The translations under genes and the position numbers were made by a program. The notes under the pieces are model-generated. The model did not search any database. It was given only the letters and a program-made list of their open reading frames with translations, and had not been told where the DNA came from. Below are positions 1 to 11,846 of a stretch of 64,000 nucleotides of DNA, piece after piece; the stretch's first letter is position 1; each line of letters opens with the position of its first letter. The stretch is from Littorina saxatilis (Eukaryota; Mollusca; Gastropoda; Littorinimorpha; Littorinidae): assembly GCF_037325665.1 (NCBI RefSeq), contig NC_090245.1, positions 74,074,590-74,138,589 of the forward strand, read 5' to 3'.

Positions 1-267
1 GGTCTCATCATTCGTGTGTTCGTAACTGTCGATTGTTTTGTTTACCTGTGACGATTTACATGTGAGGAAAATGACTTGCTGTTGCTGATTCTGTCTGCAA
101 GTCTGTTTTTCAGGCTCTCTCTGGACGTCTGTTTCTTCTTCTAGGTATCTATATTCTTCTCTGTGTGTCTCACTATCGTCTCTGTTTCAGTGCGTGTATG
201 GGGGCGGGGAAGGGTTGGGGGGGGGGGGTAGTGCGTGTGTGTGTTGGTATGTGAGTGTCTCTCCCTC

Positions 268-1510
<1,243 letters not shown>

Positions 1511-2273
1511 GGAGAGAAACAGGCGGGCAAATATGAAGTCACCAAAAAGCCCCATCAAAAATCGGACCGGCAAAAGGGGAAAAATGTGTACACGGCCATC
1601 ATGTTTTTCTGAAAAATCCGTTCGTACTTTTTGAGAAATGACGGTTTGCACACACACACGTACACATACACACGGTACCAGATAGGGAGATGAACTGACC
1701 TCATCCTCCGCCCTCGATCGCTAAATCATTCAGTTAAGTAGTTCGTTAAAATTAATATTAAAAGTCCTACGGTTTTGAGCCATTAAGGACTTGAGTGTTT
1801 GTCCGCTTTCAAAAAGAGGAAAGAAAGAAACAAAAAATAAGGAGAGGAGGGCAGGGGGTGGGGTTGAGTTGATAATGCTCTGTGGAATTTGTTAAAATGA
1901 AAAGTAGTTAAGATGTTTCTTGGTAAGAATTATAAGTCTGTATTCTATATCTTGAATAACGGGTTTGTAAAATGATTTTTTTTTTTTAATTCAAATCGAG
2001 TTAAAAAGTGGAACCTTTCAGGATCACCAATAAAACCAAATAGATGAGCAAGTAAGAGGAACACGAACAATAAATCTCAAAACTTTTTACAAATAAAAGG
2101 ATTAAGATGTAAGCCACGAAGGCCGTGGTAATAAAAACAATATGTACAGTTTGGCGACTAGTGGGCCTTGGGTGAGGATATGTTGTCTAGAGGGTAGTCG
2201 CTAGAATCAGGAGGGATGGCGGGAGCCACTCGACCTCAAACTGAAACACGCTGATGTGATAATCTGGGCTTAG
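1511..2273. other. AT-rich spacer and probable LINE 3' end
   Basis: No gene is visible. The part next to 2273 is probably the 3' untranslated tail of the minus-strand LINE that follows. No terminal poly(A) or tandem tail could be fixed, so the LINE's outer boundary is unknown. Confidence 0.4.
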
Positions 2274-3275
2274 TTATACCCACAGCCCCATGTCCGAGTC
2301 CCTGACCAGTCGGCACAGCAGCAAGCTGTGTGACCAGCCTAGAGAACTGCTACTGCGCAAATAATCCTGGGGACTCAGACCATGGAGCTGCATATGGTCA
2401 TATAAGGTTTTAAAGGTAATTCTATTTGTAGCGCATGGAGCGAAAATGTGTTGAAATGAATAGGGTTCTCCACAATGGCAGGACTTGTTAAAGATATGGA
2501 AGCGGCAGCCGCCAGCACGGAGGCGTCTGAAGATAGTGAGGAGGTTTGTTGGGAGATCGGGGTGTAGATCGTTCATATCAATGGGTTGATAGGACAGAGA
2601 TGTTACGTACTGACTTCGAATGAGTTTACGGATTTTACTGTAGAACTCGGTTACTGAGTAGCCGATGTTAGTGTTAGCTGGGCTAGATTCTGCCGCTTCT
2701 TTGGCAGCGACATCCGCCAGTTCATTTCCCCGGACCCCTACGTGAGAGGGGACCCAGAGAAATGATACGGATGTGCCGGATGAGATTAACTGGTGACATA
2801 TAAAGAGGATTTCTCTTTGTAGCTCTGCCCGATTTGATGTATTTCGATGCAGAGCTTGTAATGAAGAGCGCGAGTCAGGGCAGAAAACTACCGCACGCGG
2901 TGTGACTGGGAGGTCATTAATAAAAGTGCATGCCATGAGCAAGGCAAATAGCTCGGCTGAGAATATGGAGATGTCTTTATTAAGAGTATATTTCCTTGAG
3001 ATTTTGAGATCTGGGATCACAAAGGCGCAGCCAACGCTGCCGTCTGCAAATTTGGATCCGTCAGTAAAGACTTTTAAATGCTCCGAGAATTTGTAGTTTA
3101 GGGTTTCTTTTGTAACAGTAGCTAGGTAGACGGGGTTATCCTTTTTGGTAGTATTATCTTCACTGTCGTATATGATAGTAGGGGTTTCCTCAAGCCAAGG
3201 CGGGTAGGAGGGCGGGGGGACCCTGGCCAGCTCACTGACCTTCACCCCGCTATCGGCTAGAATGCGGTTTACTGT
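2274..3275 (-). CDS. RNase H domain and C-terminus of LINE polyprotein (partial)
   Basis: About 330 open codons. The RNase H core is recognisable: VFTDGSK (first Asp), FSAELFALL (Glu), FCPDSRSSLQAL (second Asp) and WVPSHVGVRGNELADVAAKEAA (His and last Asp), so the D-E-D-D set looks complete. It would degrade the RNA strand of the RNA:DNA hybrid made during target-primed reverse transcription. A Cys/His cluster follows near the C-terminus. There is no ATG at the 5' edge because the piece is the tail of a larger ORF cut by the MITE at 3276. Not expected to be expressed alone. Confidence 0.75.
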   Translation of the reverse strand, partial: TVNRILADSGVKVSELARVPPPSYPPWLEETPTIIYDSEDNTTKKDNPVYLATVTKETLNYKFSEHLKVFTDGSKFADGSVGCAFVIPDLKISRKYTLNKDISIFSAELFALLMACTFINDLPVTPRAVVFCPDSRSSLQALHRNTSNRAELQREILFICHQLISSGTSVSFLWVPSHVGVRGNELADVAAKEAAESSPANTNIGYSVTEFYSKIRKLIRSQYVTSLSYQPIDMNDLHPDLPTNLLTIFRRLRAGGCRFHIFNKSCHCGEPYSFQHIFAPCATNRITFKTLYDHMQLHGLSPQDYLRSSSSLGWSHSLLLCRLVRDSDMGLWV

Positions 3276-3902
3276 GAGCGAGTTTTAGCGTCAACTGAGG
3301 TGACTCGAGTCGAACCGGAGGTCGCAAAAACTCGGTCCGGTACGACTGGAGTGACGTCACCGGTTAACCAACTTTCAACCTTGCTTCCTGCGTAGGGTCT
3401 CTCCAGTTCCAAGATGGCTGCCAAGGCGAGGTGAGAAACTTCTGCAAATATTTTTTGACAAAGTTACGGATTGTGAGAAGACATTTGTTGTAAATCACTT
3501 AGCCTTTCAAAAATTAAGGATACTGGGTTGGATACTGTCTTGGTTTTGGGAAGAAATGAGGTCAACAGGAGTTTGGGTGCGATTTCGGCTCAAATGTACT
3601 TTAGCGCCCTGAACTTTTACCCGGCTGTTTTGCGCTCGATTTTCACGCTCACTTCTTCATTGACGTTCGAATCGATAGTTCGATGTTTTGGCATTACATT
3701 CACATCAACAATAAAACAGTACTGCTTGTTCATCATCGTCGTCCATCAACTCTCCACAACAGTAAATCCGTAACGCGCTTGTCGCCATCTTGTTGCAAGG
3801 GACGCGACTGGACACAACCCAACAGCGTTTCCGCGAAGAAAAAAACCAGACATGCGCAGTGACCCTACCATAGCTCAACCCTGTTCCTCGCGAAAACTCG
3901 CT
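3276..3902. mobile_element. MITE-like element, TIR GAGCGAGTTTTMGCG, inserted in the LINE
   Basis: The ends are a 15-bp inverted repeat (GAGCGAGTTTTAGCG at 3276-3290; its complement with one difference at 3888-3902). Flanks ACTGT and AGTGT match at 4 of 5 positions, so the target duplication is not settled. Inside are a CRE octamer TGACGTCA (3352-3359) and, pointing inward from both ends, a CAAGATGGC motif (about 3410 on plus; 3784-3792 on minus). On plus the ATG opens six codons (MAAKAR) followed at once by a GTGAGA splice-donor-like string. No transposase is visible. The superfamily is not assigned. Confidence 0.65.
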
Positions 3903-4494
3903 CAGTGTCGGATAAGGGTAGCGTTTTGGCCAAGAGTTGAGTGCTATGTTTGGTGTTGGCCTCATAATTTTGGTGCTGAGGAAAAAAGTCAGTCAGGACC
4001 TCGCAGGCAGAGTTCTCTACCGCGTGGGCTCTGACAGCATACTGAGCTGAACGGAGTTTTATCTCATCCACAAGGGGCAGCCACCCACACTCGCTGTAGA
4101 CTCGACTCTTACTCGCTTGTTGGGAGAGTCCCAGAGCTATTTTGAGCGCCCTGCACTCTATAATAGCCAGTTTTTTCATGAGCGCCGGGCTCGTCGCGAA
4201 ATAAGCTTCGCACTCGTATCAGTTAAGTATTGAATTAGAAGTTATGTAAATAGCTAAATGAACAGCCGCCAGGCTGGGTGTTTTCTGTGCACAGTAGGAA
4301 GTCAGTTCAATTTCGCCGTATTCATCTTCAGTCACGTTTTGGCTTTTTGAGAAATTAATTCACACAAAATTCAGGATGTGGATTTATTTGTATGTGACCA
4401 AGTGGGGGGATGGTCTTATATATATCCCATGTAAAAACCTGGCCACATCTACAGCATTAATAGCACCAGCAGCGCGCGCTCTCAGTGCAGATTG

Positions 4495-4947
4495 CCGGTG
4501 TGACGTTTTCATCTTTCGCCGCGTGTTGATATTTCGCTTCTCGGCCTCGTTGATCTAGTATAAACTCTACACTGAACAAAAAACACACCCTTCGATAGTA
4601 CTGATGAGCGACCTTGTGTACCTTACATTCATGGGGCCAAATTTGTCCAACCAATTACACATTAACATGCTTCCATTTGAAACTTCGAGATCTTCATCGG
4701 GGACTTTGACGCCCGACCAAAGGTAATTATTTAACTTAGAAATTTGATTCATCCTAAAATGTTTTCCTTCTTACTCAAGGGACGTAACCACTCAGTACAC
4801 GTTTTCGAAGAATTCGATTTTGGGGGTGAAATCTATTAAATTTTACCACCAATTTTCTTCACATGCAAGAAACTGACATGCTTTTCGTCCATATATAATT
4901 TCACTTCTTAATTTTACCAGAAAACAACGATGAAATCGTGACACCGG
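4495..4947. mobile_element. MITE, TIR CCGGTGTGACG, copy 1 (decayed)
   Basis: This is the inverse-orientation relative of the element at 52406-52843: the shared interior runs through GTACTGATGAGCGACCTTG and the TGGGGCCAAATTTG region. Terminal CCGGTGTGACG is kept on the left; the right end reads CACCGG after a diverged TIR. There is no clean target duplication and no coding capacity. It lies about 370 bp upstream of the frataxin start codon. Confidence 0.65.
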
Positions 4948-4952
4948 GGTTA

Positions 4953-5009
4953 TCCCAGTCAGAGACTATAGAGTATACAGACTGTATACTCTATAGTCTC
5001 TGTCCCAGT
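4953..5009. mobile_element. 43-bp perfect palindrome flanked by 7-bp direct repeats
   Basis: The left arm 4960-4980 and right arm 4982-5002 are perfect 21-bp reverse complements around a single A. Both sides carry TCCCAGT (4953-4959 and 5003-5009), which looks like a target-site duplication. The whole resembles two joined transposon termini with no interior. Confidence 0.7.
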
Positions 5010-5178
5010 GGATACTTTGAGTAAACTCATTTTGTTTAATTATTTTTACAGCAAAATCGTCCTCAGTCGTTCCATTTTTACAGAAAGTTCATACTTTTTT
5101 CATCATCAACTCTCACAGTAATCAGACATGATGAACACAAATCCAGAATTATCACTGTCCAGTCTGCTAGTCTGCTAG

Positions 5179-5186
5179 TGACGTCA
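5179..5186. promoter_or_regulatory. CRE-like TGACGTCA upstream of frataxin
   Basis: The palindromic TGACGTCA octamer lies 136 bp before the frataxin ATG, a plausible CREB/ATF site in a proximal promoter. The same octamer occurs by descent in several repeats of this window, so its significance here is uncertain. Confidence 0.35.
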
Positions 5187-5321
5187 TCAATTGTGTGTGT
5201 GTATAGAGTCCTTTATTTTTGTGTGGTGGAGAGTTGGACGAAGGGGCGTCACTCACGACAGCTTCCGCCTAGAGCAGACTGCAGTCCTTGACGAAAGAGA
5301 AAGGCAAAGTAAGCGTGGAAA

Positions 5322-5393
5322 ATGAACTGCATACCAACATGCGCAACAGCTCTTTTGCGACATTCTGTGCAGCGGTCATGCTGCAGACTTGTG
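5322..5393 (+). CDS. FXN: Frataxin exon 1 (targeting leader)
   Basis: Twenty-four codons from ATG to the GTAAAT donor, phase 0. Three Arg, many Ser/Cys and no Asp/Glu suggest an amphipathic mitochondrial presequence. A different in-frame ATG set in the overlapping frame would end in a stop in exon 2, which favours this start. The transcription start was not located. Confidence 0.75.
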
Positions 5394-6088
5394 GTAAATA
5401 TTTCAGAGATATAGTTCGTTATGTTACCTCCTTCAGTCCTTGTCACATTGCCAATGGCGCTTATTGTTGCTTGGATGTTTCGCACAGACTCGATCGTAGC
5501 TGATGGCTGATCCACTTTCGTTTCCAGAAACATCAAGATATTACAAATTCCAAACAGATTCTAAATTGTTACTTTTGAGGCTTCACAGTTAAGAGTTGAC
5601 AGGTCTACTGTTCTGTAGAGTCTTTGTCATGTACACTATGTGTTTATGTACTGATTATGTATCATCAGATTGCGACTGATTATTTCAGATGCGGGTGCCA
5701 CCTGTTGTGCATACCATTTTCTACAAAAGAAGTCAGCAGCTTGAGACCAGCATGGGTGTGACAGTAACACCATGTATCATGATGATCTCTCCTCTTCAGA
5801 CTTCCCAGACCAGGGCAATGGCTTGTGATGATTCTCAGTAAGTTTCAAATGTGCTGAATCTTTACCTTTTTTACTTTGTGTCATTTCTGTGTGTGTGTGT
5901 GTGTGTGTGTGTGCGCGTGCAAGCTTGCTGGATTGGGTATGTTTCTTTGTCTAGCAGTGTTAGTGCTGGGGTGTTGCGACATGCTTGTCATGTTCACTGC
6001 TGACGTAAAACTGTTTTTCATTCACAGCCATACACTTGATTGCACACACACACACGCGCACGCACACACACACACACACACACACGCG

Positions 6089-6134
<46 letters not shown>

Positions 6135-9100
6135 TCAAGCAATTACATTTTTTTTAATGTGGTTATATGATGCTGTGTATGTCAAATACAAATACAGATT
6201 TGTGTTAGCAGATGAAAGTTGGAAGTTAAAAATGCTGTCAAATTGTCAGTGGGTAATGTTGGACATGCACTGATAACGCTAAAAGTTGGTCCTGTGACTT
6301 GATGTGATACAAGTTGGGCTTCCGGGCTAAAGTATGTGGATGGAATGGAGTACGTAACAACTTTATGTTTCTGCAGTATATCTGAAGGAGAGTACGAGCA
6401 AATGGTGGAAGAGACCTTAGATTCACTGGCAGAATACTTTGAGGACCTTCCCGAGACACTCAATCTCCCCGATGACTACGACATCTATTTAGGGGTATGT
6501 TAATTCCTTTGCTTTCTTTTATGATTGTCCATGTACCTGACAGTGACAAGACAAAATGTGTAAAGAAGCACATTGATGGCGCTAGTAATTTTTCAAACCG
6601 GTACGCACACTCTTTTATGATGCAAATTAACAGCCCAGAAAAAAACGGTAGACTTGTCATTGGAACCAGTAAGACTAAGAGTCCAACTCATAGTACTGGT
6701 TTTGTTGTTTTACCAACGAAAAAAAACGGTAGTTCTAAAAATCAACCGGTAGGTCATACCGGTAGTCAATTTTGTTCCGGTATTTTCTCATTTCAACCGG
6801 TAAGATACCGGTTTTCAACCGGTAAGATACCGGTTAACGCCAATACTGGAAGCATGCATGTGCTTGTTACATGTGTACATAAAAATGTGTTATGCCCTTT
6901 GCTTCGTGTGTCTGTAAGTTCATGCCGAAATCATGTGACAAAGTTACAGAGATCAAGGTTGGTCGTTTGCGACATGAATTGATCCAGATTGTGTGGAATG
7001 TCAATGAGTTTTAGAGTACATCAGGAAAAATCTAACAGTTACACACAGGCTTGGATGCTAGTACATGTATCACGTTTCTTTTTGTAGGGCCCAGGCCTTT
7101 TCAACTGTACCATTTTGTATGCTTGTGGGACATATTTCATCACAATACTCTCTAACAATGACACTTGACTTCTTTTGAATGTCTTGACATTTTCTGCCTG
7201 TGGTATTTCAAGCATTTTTAAGTCTCTCTTGGAACCCCTTGCTCAAAGACTGAAGTGCATCTACTTGGTCTGGAGTAAGGGAGAGGAGAGGAGAGGGAGA
7301 GAGAGAGTAATTGAGTGAGGGAGTATATCATACGTTATTTGTACATGTATTTGTGACCAAAATATGGCAGTTTGCACAGATCAACAGTCAGTGTTCCTCC
7401 GAGACCGCTGGTGTGGTCGAGGTGAACAACGACTGTTGAGATCTGTGTAAAATGTCATATTTTGGTAAAAAAATACAAATAACATTCATGTATCGATCTC
7501 CCGCAGTGGGGCACTGCGGTTATGAAATTAAAAGCCCCTCCTGTTTTTGGAACCGCAGGAGCAGTAGATAGGTTAAGCCTATTTTAACATACTGGAAACT
7601 GGTAATCTTCCAGTAGGTATTAATTTAGTTTTACTAAAGCCTGCTGGGACACAAGTAATGGGTTAGTGCATTTGTAAACAGGAATCGCTTGACAAGTGGC
7701 CCCCTTCATCCCCCCCTTCCTCGTCCTGATATGGCTCTGCGTAGTCGGCTGGACGTTAAGCAACAAATAAACAAACAAACAAATTCATGTATCGATCGAT
7801 TTTAATTAAAACTCCCTACGATTGAACACACACAAACATACTGTATCATACACTCTTTTGTAGTCTTGGCTAGCCGCCTACATATAATGAGTTTTTGTCG
7901 GACTCTTGACGTCACATGGCTCAAATAAGGGAAATCCAATGTTCAATCGATATATATACAGTATCTGTCAATAGAGGTCTCTGCTGACTAAGCTTCCTTG
8001 ATTTGAAAAGTCGCCCAATTGCATGTTGTTTCTGTGAGTCCTTTACTGTTTACAGATTTATCAAATGCCTTTTTCCAGGAAGGAGTACTGACACTAAATC
8101 TGGGCGGATCTTTGGGCACTTATGTCGTCAACAAACAGACGCCAAACAAACAAATATGGCTCTCTTCACCGACAAGGTAGGCATGCAAATATACCCTTCA
8201 TTGTGACATTTTGGAAGATAGTAGGTGGTGACTCAGTCGATATAATGATCGTTTACACAAGAATCGTTTACACAAGAAGGATGAATACATTTAAAGTATA
8301 CAATGGAACGACCATTTTGAACCTCCGAAAATCTTAGAAAATCAGGTCTGATAATTAATGGAGGGTGTCTTAAAATGGAGTTTAAAGGCACAGTAAGCCT
8401 CCCGTACACCATCACAGATACTGTCAGCCTTTTACACACAGTACAAACACCCTTTCATTTAAACACTCACCACTTGAGAACATCCTAGGTGCCCTCCGTA
8501 AAGAGCGAGGAATTTTCAAAGAATTTATTTTTGCGTGGTTTATCTTACCCCTGAGCCATTGTGAACCCGTGTGATCCAGTTTCCCTTTTTCACAATGCAG
8601 TCGTCAGTTAGTAATTTGAATGCAACTCGCTGTGAGCTTATCTGCAATAGCACGTTATTATGTACCTCTGACTATGCACGAAACAAACGGCTGTGGTTCA
8701 CAAGAACTCTCGCGATGGCTTTTGACTGTTCAGAGGAACAGGCGATAGGTATAAACCGTCGTCTGCTACAAGAACCATGATCTTGCGTGACCCTGCTTCC
8801 GGACGTTTCTTTTTTCAAACTTTCAAAACTTTGAATTGTACTGATCTTGTCTTGATGAAAAAAGAATTCTTTTATGATTTTAAGAATGTTTGTGTAACAA
8901 GCTGTCAATTTTTTATTTAGATTTTAAAAGTTAGGTCTAGCGCCAAAACGCACCACGGTCCGATTGTCTCTGACACAATCCGCAAAATTAATTCTTTGAA
9001 AATTGCTTGCTCTTTACGTAGGGCACCTAGGATGTTCCCGTTTGGTGAGCGTTCAAATGGAAGGGTGTTTGTACTGTGTGTAAAAGCCTGACAGTATCTG

Positions 9101-11212
9101 TGATGGTTTACGGGAGGCGCACTGTGCCTTTAAATTTCAGACATTTTAAACAGAAAATCTGAATAGGCAAGATGTTAAGAGTGGGTTAAAGTCTTTAATT
9201 GTGAGGGCTTAAATGGGGTGTTTCACTGTGGCGGCCATATCTCTGATTAACCCTTTGCCTGGGGCGGGGTTGTAGCTCAGTCGGTAGTGCGCTGGATTTG
9301 TATCCAGTTGGCCGCTATCAGCGTGAGTTCGTCCCCACGTTCGGCGAGAGATTTATTTCTCAGAGTCAACTTTGTATGCAGACTCTCCTCGGTGTCCGAA
9401 CACCCCCGTGTGTACACGCAAGCACAAGACCAAGTGCGCACGAAAAAGATCTTGTAATCCATGTCAGAGTTCGGTGGGTTATAGAAACACGAAAATACCC
9501 AGCATGCTTCCTCCGAAAGCGGCGTATGGCTGCCTAAATGGAGGGGTAAAAACGGTCATACACGTAAAAGCCGTGGGAGTTTCAGCCCATGAACGAACAA
9601 ACAAACAAACAAACCCTTTGCCTCCCTCACAGAATGTCGCTCACTTAATCAGTTAATGCAGTTCTCATGACATGGGGAGTAACTCCATCCATTCCAACTT
9701 TTACAAATTGTAGCAAAGTAACCACAGGGACTTTCCAAAACCGAAAACACTCAAACTTTACATAAAGCAGGAAGAAACGAAAACAGGTATGCATCATATT
9801 GCATTATAGGTAATATGAAAGTGAATATAGGCATCTTTTTGTAAAAAGGTGTTTTTGAGTGTTGCAGGATCTACATATGGGTTTTCTAGCGGGCAATATT
9901 GGGTGCTCTGTTGAAGCAGGAGAGACAGAACACCATGGTTTATCTGTGCACCTTGTCAAACTCATAGTTAATATTGTTTCAGAAGTGTGTAAGGTGTATG
10001 CATGGCAAGTTTTAATATCGAAGATCCATGATAATGCAAAGTTAATGGTCAGTGATCACATATGTAATACGATTCCTGTTCAATCTAGCTGTTACAGAAA
10101 GTGAGAGATTGTTCACCGGTGTCAGAAAATAAACAAGTCGTGTAAGGCGAAATTACAACATTTAGTCAAGCTGTCGAACTAACAGAATGAAACTGAACTC
10201 ACTGCATTTTTACAGCAAGAGCGTATACTCGTAGCATCGTCAGTCCACCGCTCGATGCACAGGCAGTGAAATTGACAAGAAGAGCGGGGTAGTAGTTGCG
10301 CTGAGAAGGATAGCACGCTTTTCTTTATCTCTATTCTTTTAAACTTTCTGAGCGTGTTTTTAATCCAAACATATCACATCTATATGTTTTGGGAATCAGG
10401 AACCCACAAGGAATAAGATAAAATTGTTTTTAAATCGATTTCGGAAATTTTATTCTAATAATAATTTTTATATTTTTAATTTTCAGAGCTTGTTTTTAAT
10501 CCGAATATAACATATTTATATGTTTTTGGAATCAGAAAAAGATGAAGAATAAGATAAACGTAAATTTGGATCGTTTTATAAAAACAATTTTTTTTTTACA
10601 ATTTTCAGATCTTTAATGACCAAAGTCATTAATTAATTTTTAAGCCATCAAACTGAAATGCAATACCAAAGTCCGGCCTTTGTCGAAGATTGCTTGGCCA
10701 AAATTTCAATCAATTTGATTGAAAAATGAGGGTGTGACAGTGCCGCCTCAACTTTTACAAAAAGCCGGATATGACGTCATCAAAGACATTTATCGAAAAA
10801 AAGAAAAAAACGTCCGGGGATATCATTCCCAGGAACTCTCATGTCAAATTTCATAAAGATCGGTCCAGCAGTTTAGTCTGAATCGCTCTACACACACACA
10901 CACACACACACACATAGACCCTCGTCTCGATTCCCCCTCTATGTTAAAACATTTCGTCAAAACTTGACTAAATGTAAAAATACTATATAGAACATAGATG
11001 AAGTAATAAATTAATAAATCGGTAACATTTTGGCTGTTGATAATTTAACAAATATTTGTTATGTTTTCAGCGGGCCTAAGCGGTATGACTACAGAGACAA
11101 ATGCTGGATCTACTCTCGAGAAAATGAAGGCCTGCACACTTTGCTGGAGAGAGAATTGTCAGAAGCATTGAAGACCTCAATAGACCTTTCCTCCTGTGCA
11201 TTCTACAGCTGA
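5322..11212 (+). CDS. FXN: Frataxin, five coding exons, complete
   Basis: Mitochondrial iron-binding protein that activates the NFS1-ISCU cysteine desulfurase complex for Fe-S cluster assembly. Exons 5322-5393, 5689-5837, 6377-6494, 8079-8176 and 11071-11212 join in frame (579 bp, 192 aa), each bounded by AG and GT. Exon 1 ([14 protein letters not shown]...) is Arg/Ser/Leu rich with no acidic residue, as expected of a matrix-targeting peptide; this ATG was chosen because only its frame continues into exon 2. The frataxin core starts near residue 76: the acidic helix [20 protein letters not shown], then the sheet with [28 protein letters not shown] and SGPKRYDY, and a C-terminal helix ending [10 protein letters not shown]. 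These match conserved animal frataxin motifs, including the Asn-Lys-Gln and Trp region that contacts ISCU. Residues 25-75 are not obviously conserved. The introns are full of transposons. Confidence 0.95.
5689..5837 (+). CDS. FXN: Frataxin exon 2
   Basis: Bounded by TATTTCAG and GTAAGT, 149 bp, ending in phase 2. It encodes [20 protein letters not shown] and about 30 further residues of the low-conservation region before the folded domain. Its own first codon is ATG, so a shorter protein could in principle start here. Confidence 0.8.
5888..6131. repeat. GT and CA microsatellites in frataxin intron 2
   Basis: A (GT)n run at about 5888-5914 and a CACACA/CGCGCA mixed run at about 6043-6131, in opposite orientation within a 539-bp intron. 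Together they could pair as a stem. Confidence 0.9.
6377..6494 (+). CDS. FXN: Frataxin exon 3 (acidic helix)
   Basis: Bounded by TTCTGCAG and GTATGT, 118 bp. It encodes [20 protein letters not shown] and the following [19 protein letters not shown], the acidic alpha-1/beta-1 ridge that binds iron in the family. Confidence 0.97.
6590..6840. repeat. Cluster of ACCGGT palindromes in frataxin intron 3
   Basis: AACCGGT or ACCGGT recurs at least seven times, ending in a near-perfect tandem pair of a 22-bp unit (AACCGGTAAGATACCGGTTT at about 6795 and again about 6817). AACGGTAG variants sit between. No TIR or coding sequence was found. Confidence 0.7.
7334..7483. mobile_element. 150-bp foldback element in frataxin intron 3
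   Basis: The two halves are imperfect reverse complements over about 70 bp each: GTTATTTGTA...ACCAAAATATG...CACAGATC..CAACAGTC. The arms meet around 7405-7415. No internal sequence, so a minimal foldback/MITE. Confidence 0.6.
7499..7782 (+). mobile_element. SINE with CAAA tail, family S3, head type 1
   Basis: Flanked by a perfect 15-bp target duplication ATTCATGTATCGATC (7484-7498 and 7783-7797). The 5' head (CCCGCAGTGGGGCACTGCGG) is not obviously tRNA-like. The last 80 bp (CCTGATATGGCTCTGCGTAG, GTCGGCTGGACGTTAAGC, then AAAC repeats) are the same as in the SINE at 19564-19872. Intronic in frataxin. Confidence 0.85.
8079..8176 (+). CDS. FXN: Frataxin exon 4 (beta sheet)
   Basis: Bounded by TTTTCCAG and GTAGGC, 98 bp. 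It encodes [20 protein letters not shown] and [12 protein letters not shown], the most conserved part of frataxin. Confidence 0.98.
8386..9129. mobile_element. TTAA-flanked long-TIR DNA transposon, copy 1
   Basis: Starts AGGCACAGTAAGCCTCCCG and ends with its complement, with TTAA on each side (8382-8385, 9130-9133). Homology between the arms runs inward about 150 bp. TTAA plus an AGG end suits the Kolobok or piggyBac groups (family knowledge); no transposase is present. Lies in frataxin intron 4. Confidence 0.8.
9261..9611 (+). mobile_element. tRNA-derived SINE, family S1
   Basis: Perfect 12-bp target duplication AACCCTTTGCCT (9249-9260, 9612-9623). The head has a pol III A box (TAGCTCAGTCGGTAGTGCG) and a B box-like GAGTTCGTCCC. 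The 3' half (from GTGTACACGCAAGCACAAGA) is shared with the S2 SINEs. The tail is (CAAA)n. Intronic in frataxin. Confidence 0.9.
10133..10980 (+). mobile_element. 850-bp HINE-like repeat, copy 1
   Basis: Starts ACAAGTCG, carries the 5' subterminal ATTTAGTCAAG motif, a (CA)n block near 10892, and the terminal hairpin (CGTCAAAACTTGACTAAATG). A somewhat diverged copy inside frataxin intron 4. No coding capacity and no target duplication seen. Confidence 0.9.
11071..11212 (+). CDS. FXN: Frataxin exon 5 (C-terminus)
   Basis: Acceptor ATGTTTTCAG, 142 bp to TGA. It encodes [20 protein letters not shown], a helix [20 protein letters not shown] and the end CAFYS. Confidence 0.97.
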
Positions 11213-11846
11213 CCTGCTTCTGCATATTGACATTGACATACATCTAACTGGAGATCCCTGATATTGATTACCTTTAAAATAATTTGCTGAATTGACCTTT
11301 GTAGTAAACTTATGACAATCTTTTTTGTCTCCACTAAGATTATGGAACTGAAGATATGTGTTTTAGGGATTCTTGTAGTTTTGGAATAAGTGATAATAAT
11401 AGTGTAACTACAGGGATAAGAAAAATAATCAAGGCGGCAAAGCGTGGCTCCCATGTACATATTTTCAAAAGAAAAGGGTATCATATTAAGCTCACGCTGC
11501 ATGACATACAATAGAGTTATATCCGGAAAATGTCTGTAATGAACATGCCACTGTGTCATTGTGAAAGCGTAGTACTGCAAAGACTACAAGACAATTAAGA
11601 GATTCAAAGATGGCGGATTTATGATTTACAGCATTTTACAAGTATACATTTTTTTTAATGTATACTCTAGGGTGGGTGGAGCCATTTTGTGAACATTGAT
11701 TTCTAAGGTATAAGTACATCACAGCAGTGCCTGCTGGCAGGACCCGCCATTACTTTAAATCTAGTGGCGGTCGATCTTCCTGAGATTAGTTTTATACTTT
11801 GAGTGAGACCTATATATGTGTAATCCCTTGCCAAGTGTGTGTGGTA

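Larger units (their letters stand above)
2274..4219 (-). mobile_element. 5'-truncated LINE with RNase H domain, split by a MITE
   Basis: Reading on the minus strand, 4219-3903 encodes the region between reverse transcriptase and RNase H of a non-LTR retrotransposon (motif SECGWLPL after a Lys/Ala-rich helix). 3275-2274 continues in a compatible frame with the PPW linker, a full RNase H fold and a Cys/His-containing C-terminus (CHCGEPYSFQHIFAPC). The two parts are separated by a 627-bp inverted-repeat element at 3276-3902, and the reading is continuous if that is set aside. The endonuclease and most of the RT are missing, so this is a 5'-truncated copy. An RNase H domain points to the I/Jockey-type groups (family knowledge); the clade was not resolved. 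Confidence 0.8.

Noticed and set aside
5288-5503. Alternative frataxin start in the overlapping frame (MTKEKGKVSV...)
   Set aside because: Spliced at the same GTAAAT donor it would enter a stop in exon 2, whereas the ATG at 5322 joins in frame with a better targeting peptide.
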